Shown here in pieces: positions 16,300 to 19,381 of a DNA stretch of 19,381 nucleotides. The stretch's first letter is position 1, and each line of letters starts with the position of its first letter. Source of the stretch: UBA7672 sp035995285 (GTDB lineage: Bacteria; Pseudomonadota; Alphaproteobacteria; Caulobacterales; Hyphomonadaceae); assembly GCA_035995285.1 (NCBI GenBank), contig DASYKO010000147.1, forward strand, positions 1 to 19,381. The letters run 5' to 3'. The notes under the pieces were generated by a model. That model made no database searches. It was not told the DNA's origin and saw only the letters and a program-made list of their open reading frames with translations. The position numbers were made by a program, and so were the translations under genes.

Positions 16300-18267
16300 C
16301 TATCTTATGAACATCCCGGTATCCGGACTGGGCTGCGGATTGCGCGCCGTGAGCACGCCCTGGCGGATGTCTGCGTCCTTCACGATGATGATGCGTCCAA
16401 CCCCGTCGCCGTGAGACGTAAAGTTGTAGCGCTGAATGACTGTGCCGATCGCGACCTGTCCCGTGGCGGCGAGATAGGCCGGCTGGCCGGTTTCATGGGC
16501 GACGCTGAACGGCCGCGCCAGGGCAAGGTTGATGAAGGGCGTGCCCGGGATCGCCGGGTCAGACACGATCGGCGCCAGTCCCTTGTTCAGCAGCGCGCCG
16601 CGGATGACTGAAAGCCCGGAGGCCAGGGACAGGTAGTCGTTGATCCCATCGCCTTCGAGATCGCCGACGGCCGTCGCCAGGCGCATGTCCAGCGAGAACT
16701 TCACCGGCGGCGAGGCGCCCATGGGGAAGGGATTCGGCCCGTTGTTGAGATCATCGCCGTCCACCACGCCCGAGCCGAACGCGATGGACCTGAAGCCGTC
16801 TCCATCGGTGTCATCGACTTCAAATACCGTGCCCGGCGCGGTCTGGGACAGGTGAATGACCGGGTCGGAGGTTATCGCGCGCAGGCTGACGGTCGATGGG
16901 GCCGCGCGGCGAAGGATGGGACTCTTTACAATCCAGGCGCCGACCCAGTCGGGCCGGGCGAATATCCAGCTTCCAGCTGGCCCTCCGGTCGCGGAAATGA
17001 AAAGCTCGGGAAATCCGTCGCCCGAAAAGTCGGACAGCGTCTTTACGACGACATAGGGAACGCCTTCGGCGTAGCTGAAGGCGTCGAACGTGATGTCGAA
17101 CGCGCCCGTCCGCTGGCGATCTGCCGCAGCGTTCACCGGCCGTCCGAAAATGATGCCGAACTTCACCGGCGCCTGGTTCTCCGGCGGGAGAGTGGTGGGC
17201 GGCGGCGCATGTGTCTGCTGCACGAAGATGTCGTTGAGGCCGTCGCCGTTGACATCGCCGATCAGCCGGGCCTGCTGCGGAAACGCCGAGGCGTCGAGCG
17301 TGTAGACGACCCTGTTGGCCACCGTTTCAGGATCGACATTGCCCCGCAGGGCATTGAAGTCGGACGGCTGGGCGATCGGGAACAGGTAGAACTTCCTGCG
17401 CTGCGCGTCGGAGAGCAGGAGGTCGACCCCGCCGGACGGCCGCGGCGCCGAACTCAGGAGATTGGCCTTCCTGGCCGAGCGATCCTGCAGCAGGAGTGCG
17501 GCATCCGGCGTCTGCAGGAAGCGCGCGCCCTGGCTGGCGAGGTTGGCGATGTTGAGCACGCCCTTCGGGATGCTGCCGTAGAATTCGCTGCCGATGACAT
17601 AGGCCGACGCCGGGCCCCGGCCGGACATGATGCTGACCCCGATCTCCGGCCTGCCGTCTCCCGTCACGTCGGGAATGGTCGAGATCGGAAGTCCGAAGAG
17701 CTGGTTCAGCGCCTCGCCGTCGATCTTGACGCTGTCGATCCGCGGATTGTCGGCGACGTCGGTGACCGTGACCGAAACGGTGGTGCTCAGAGTCTCCCCG
17801 CGAATATCGACCGAGTAGCCGAACGTGTAGACATTGTCGCGGTTCTCATCGGCAGGGAAATCGTGATCGAAGATCCGCGCGGTTTCCAGCTGTATCCAGC
17901 CCTGCCGGAAGATGATGTCGTTCGTGGGTTTGTCGGTGCTGTCCCAGGCGAGGTACGCCTGGAAGAACCTGCCGTCCTGGCCGGTGATCTTCACATTGGT
18001 CAGGACTTCGAAGTCGGACACGCGCAGACCGAAGGTCGGCGATCTCACCGTCCGGTCGTTGAAGCTGGTCGTGGGGCCGTATTCCGCCAGCGTCGCCGAT
18101 AACGTTGCCGGGAACTGATTTGTCGGAGGGGGCGGAGGCGGTGGCGATAGTGGTGAAGACCCGCTTCCACCGCCGCCCCCGCAAGCTGCGGTTGTGAGGG
18201 CAAGCGACGCAACAAGCGCCGCACATATGCGTGTCAGCCCCGGCAAGCGTCTTCGTCCCCCAACCAC
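16300..18267 (-). CDS. FG-GAP/VCBS-type repeat lipoprotein
   Basis: A 655-residue secreted protein. The N-terminus has a hydrophobic signal ending TTAAC, with Cys29 followed by GGGGGSGSS and a run of seven prolines, typical of surface lipoproteins with a flexible linker. Residues ~55-175 look beta-rich (cadherin-like, with SVTVTDVADN). From ~190 onward integrin-like calcium loops recur: DVTGDGRPEI, GDVNGDGLNDI, DFSGDGFPEL, DTDGDGFRSI and GDLEGDGINDY, implying a beta-propeller. The role is probably adhesion or carbohydrate/protein binding at the cell surface; no enzyme residues were seen. The GTG at 18267 has no Shine-Dalgarno, whereas a TTG at 18246 has GGGGGA nine bases upstream and still keeps the signal peptide, so the true start may be there. 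It follows the DUF3108 gene by 69 bp and may be co-transcribed. Confidence 0.85.
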   Translation of the reverse strand: MVGGRRRLPGLTRICAALVASLALTTAACGGGGGSGSSPLSPPPPPPPTNQFPATLSATLAEYGPTTSFNDRTVRSPTFGLRVSDFEVLTNVKITGQDGRFFQAYLAWDSTDKPTNDIIFRQGWIQLETARIFDHDFPADENRDNVYTFGYSVDIRGETLSTTVSVTVTDVADNPRIDSVKIDGEALNQLFGLPISTIPDVTGDGRPEIGVSIMSGRGPASAYVIGSEFYGSIPKGVLNIANLASQGARFLQTPDAALLLQDRSARKANLLSSAPRPSGGVDLLLSDAQRRKFYLFPIAQPSDFNALRGNVDPETVANRVVYTLDASAFPQQARLIGDVNGDGLNDIFVQQTHAPPPTTLPPENQAPVKFGIIFGRPVNAAADRQRTGAFDITFDAFSYAEGVPYVVVKTLSDFSGDGFPELFISATGGPAGSWIFARPDWVGAWIVKSPILRRAAPSTVSLRAITSDPVIHLSQTAPGTVFEVDDTDGDGFRSIAFGSGVVDGDDLNNGPNPFPMGASPPVKFSLDMRLATAVGDLEGDGINDYLSLASGLSVIRGALLNKGLAPIVSDPAIPGTPFINLALARPFSVAHETGQPAYLAATGQVAIGTVIQRYNFTSHGDGVGRIIIVKDADIRQGVLTARNPQPSPDTGMFIR

Positions 18268-18336
18268 AAACTCAGCAGAATTCAGAAACGCACAGCAGCG
18301 GTTCGGGCGGAAGATAAAACACGCGTTGGGAGAACG

Positions 18337-19200
18337 CTAGCGCGCGGAGGTCGGCCCGTATGACAGTTTGATGGCCTCGACCGTCATCTTGCCCTTGCTC
18401 TTCGAGCGGGCCTCGAGCTTGATCGGCGGCGTTACCGCCCCACCATTGAGTTCGGCGAGGACGATGGTGGCCCAGACGATGTCGGCCTTGTCGCGGGCCT
18501 TCTGCGCGGCCGTTCTGTTCTTGAAGCCGGCGATCTCGACATACTCCACCGAGCACACGATTGCCGGGCCCTTGTAGGCCTTCGACTTCCACTCCATCCG
18601 CTTGCCGAATTTCAGTTTGAGATCGTAGCGCTGCTTGCCGTCGAAGATGCGCAACGGCCCGCCGCACGGGTTTTGCGTGCTCGCATCCGCGCGCAGGGTC
18701 AGCTCGAGGATGGCGGACAGGGGATCGACTGCCTCCAGCATCTGACCCTTGGTCGTCGCCGGAAAACCCCAGTCGCCGAATTTCGGGCTCACCGAGACGG
18801 AGACATTGCCCATGCCGGATACATCGCCCGTCCCGAACTCGACCAGCACATGCCGGTTCTTCTTCCCGTCACGGGTGCGGCTGTCATAGCGCAGAGGCAG
18901 GAGGCCGAGCGAGGTGAGAGCGCCAGTGGTCGCGCCCGAATAATTCTGGTCCACGAACCAGTCCACCACCCCCTCGGCGCGGAGATAGGCGCTGGCGGAA
19001 TAGCCCTTGGGGGTGAGGTCTGCGGTCACGGTCGCCTGGGCGGCGCGCACCCGGCCAACGACGGGGAAAGGATAGGCGCCCTCATATTCCACGACGAGCC
19101 GGGCGGGGCCCTGGACCTGGATGGCAGACAGCGCGCCGTTCCCGGCCATCGGAAGGGTCAGAAATCCTCCCGCGGCTACAAGGGCAGTCAGAAGAGGCAT
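18337..19200 (-). CDS. DUF3108-like exported protein
   Basis: A 287-residue protein with a signal-peptide-like N-terminus (MPLLTALVAAGGFLTLPMAG). The body has the form of DUF3108 proteins: beta-rich, beginning LVVEYEGAYPFPVVGRVRAA, then TADLTPKGYSASAYLRAEG, GLLPLRYDSRTRDGKKNRHV, LEAVDPLSAILELTLRADA, CGGPLRIFDGKQRYDLKLKF and a final PPIKLEARSKSK strand. It contains Cys in NPCGG and IVCSVEY, which may form a disulphide in the periplasm. The family function is not established; proteins of this type are thought to be envelope-located. The ATG at 19200 is the only start that leaves a signal peptide. It is the first gene seen of the minus-strand block. Confidence 0.85.
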   Translation of the reverse strand: MPLLTALVAAGGFLTLPMAGNGALSAIQVQGPARLVVEYEGAYPFPVVGRVRAAQATVTADLTPKGYSASAYLRAEGVVDWFVDQNYSGATTGALTSLGLLPLRYDSRTRDGKKNRHVLVEFGTGDVSGMGNVSVSVSPKFGDWGFPATTKGQMLEAVDPLSAILELTLRADASTQNPCGGPLRIFDGKQRYDLKLKFGKRMEWKSKAYKGPAIVCSVEYVEIAGFKNRTAAQKARDKADIVWATIVLAELNGGAVTPPIKLEARSKSKGKMTVEAIKLSYGPTSAR

Positions 19201-19328
19201 GCGGGTCCGTTCCAGCCGTTTCGGTTACGAGCCATAGCCAGCGGAAAGTGGCGGATTCTCGGCGATCTCCCGTGTGGGTGGAGTTAAGAAGGAGACAGAA
19301 GCGGCCAGGGCGCCTCCGGGCCTTCAGC

Positions 19329-19379
19329 TTGACAGCCCAACCCCTTCTTCTTGACAGGGAAGCCCCGCCCCCTTATCCA
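19329..19379 (+). promoter_or_regulatory. possible promoter at the window edge
   Basis: TTGACA occurs at 19329-19334 and again at 19351-19356. The second is followed after 17 bp by TATCCA (19374-19379), a fair sigma-70-type pair pointing out of the window. No downstream gene is visible, so this is only a candidate. Confidence 0.3.
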
Positions 19380-19381
19380 CC

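Overview
The window is high-GC bacterial DNA that reads as an alphaproteobacterium, most likely of the Caulobacterales/Hyphomonadaceae kind. The evidence is strong G/C preference at third codon positions, an RpoHII-type heat-shock sigma factor, a CarD-family regulator close to a seven-iron ferredoxin, an S4 protein and a SUV3-like helicase, and a tRNA-Arg(CCU). This placement is inferred from gene content. No rRNA, CRISPR array, transposase, phage gene or plasmid function was seen.

Left part (1-6000): a small SET-domain protein (+), an alpha/beta hydrolase (-), a membrane-anchored TPR-like protein (-), a small lipoprotein (-), tRNA-Arg (-), a lipoprotein-type thermonuclease homologue with a TTG start (+), and an unrecognised 316-aa protein (+). 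The gaps here hold most of the non-coding structure. There are two copies of a ~100-bp palindromic repeat in opposite orientation (1552-1654 and 4756-4858), a large two-tier inverted repeat upstream of the tRNA (3675-3907), and a stem-loop that would bury the thermonuclease start.

Middle part (6000-11170): rpoH (-) with a strong intrinsic terminator, then a three-gene minus-strand operon (a DUF6249-like membrane protein, an ECF sigma factor, and a two-helix membrane protein that could be its anti-sigma factor). Divergent from it is a large plus-strand gene for a membrane-anchored protein with 14 WD40 repeats.

Right part (11170-19381): all genes are on the minus strand. In transcription order they are a DUF3108 protein, an FG-GAP lipoprotein, a 37-codon small ORF, the helicase, an S4 RNA-binding protein, a CPBP membrane protease homologue, fdxA and carD. 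Helicase-S4-CPBP are tightly coupled (4-bp overlap, 9-bp gap) and form an operon. fdxA and carD follow with their own leaders. The theme is housekeeping RNA metabolism and transcription control.

I see no complete, obviously new multi-gene system. The items most worth a second look are the helicase, which has no ATG, GTG or TTG before its Walker A motif and an in-frame amber codon separating it from the small ORF; the palindromic repeat family; the inverted repeat beside the tRNA; the ECF operon; and the stand-alone WD40 membrane protein.
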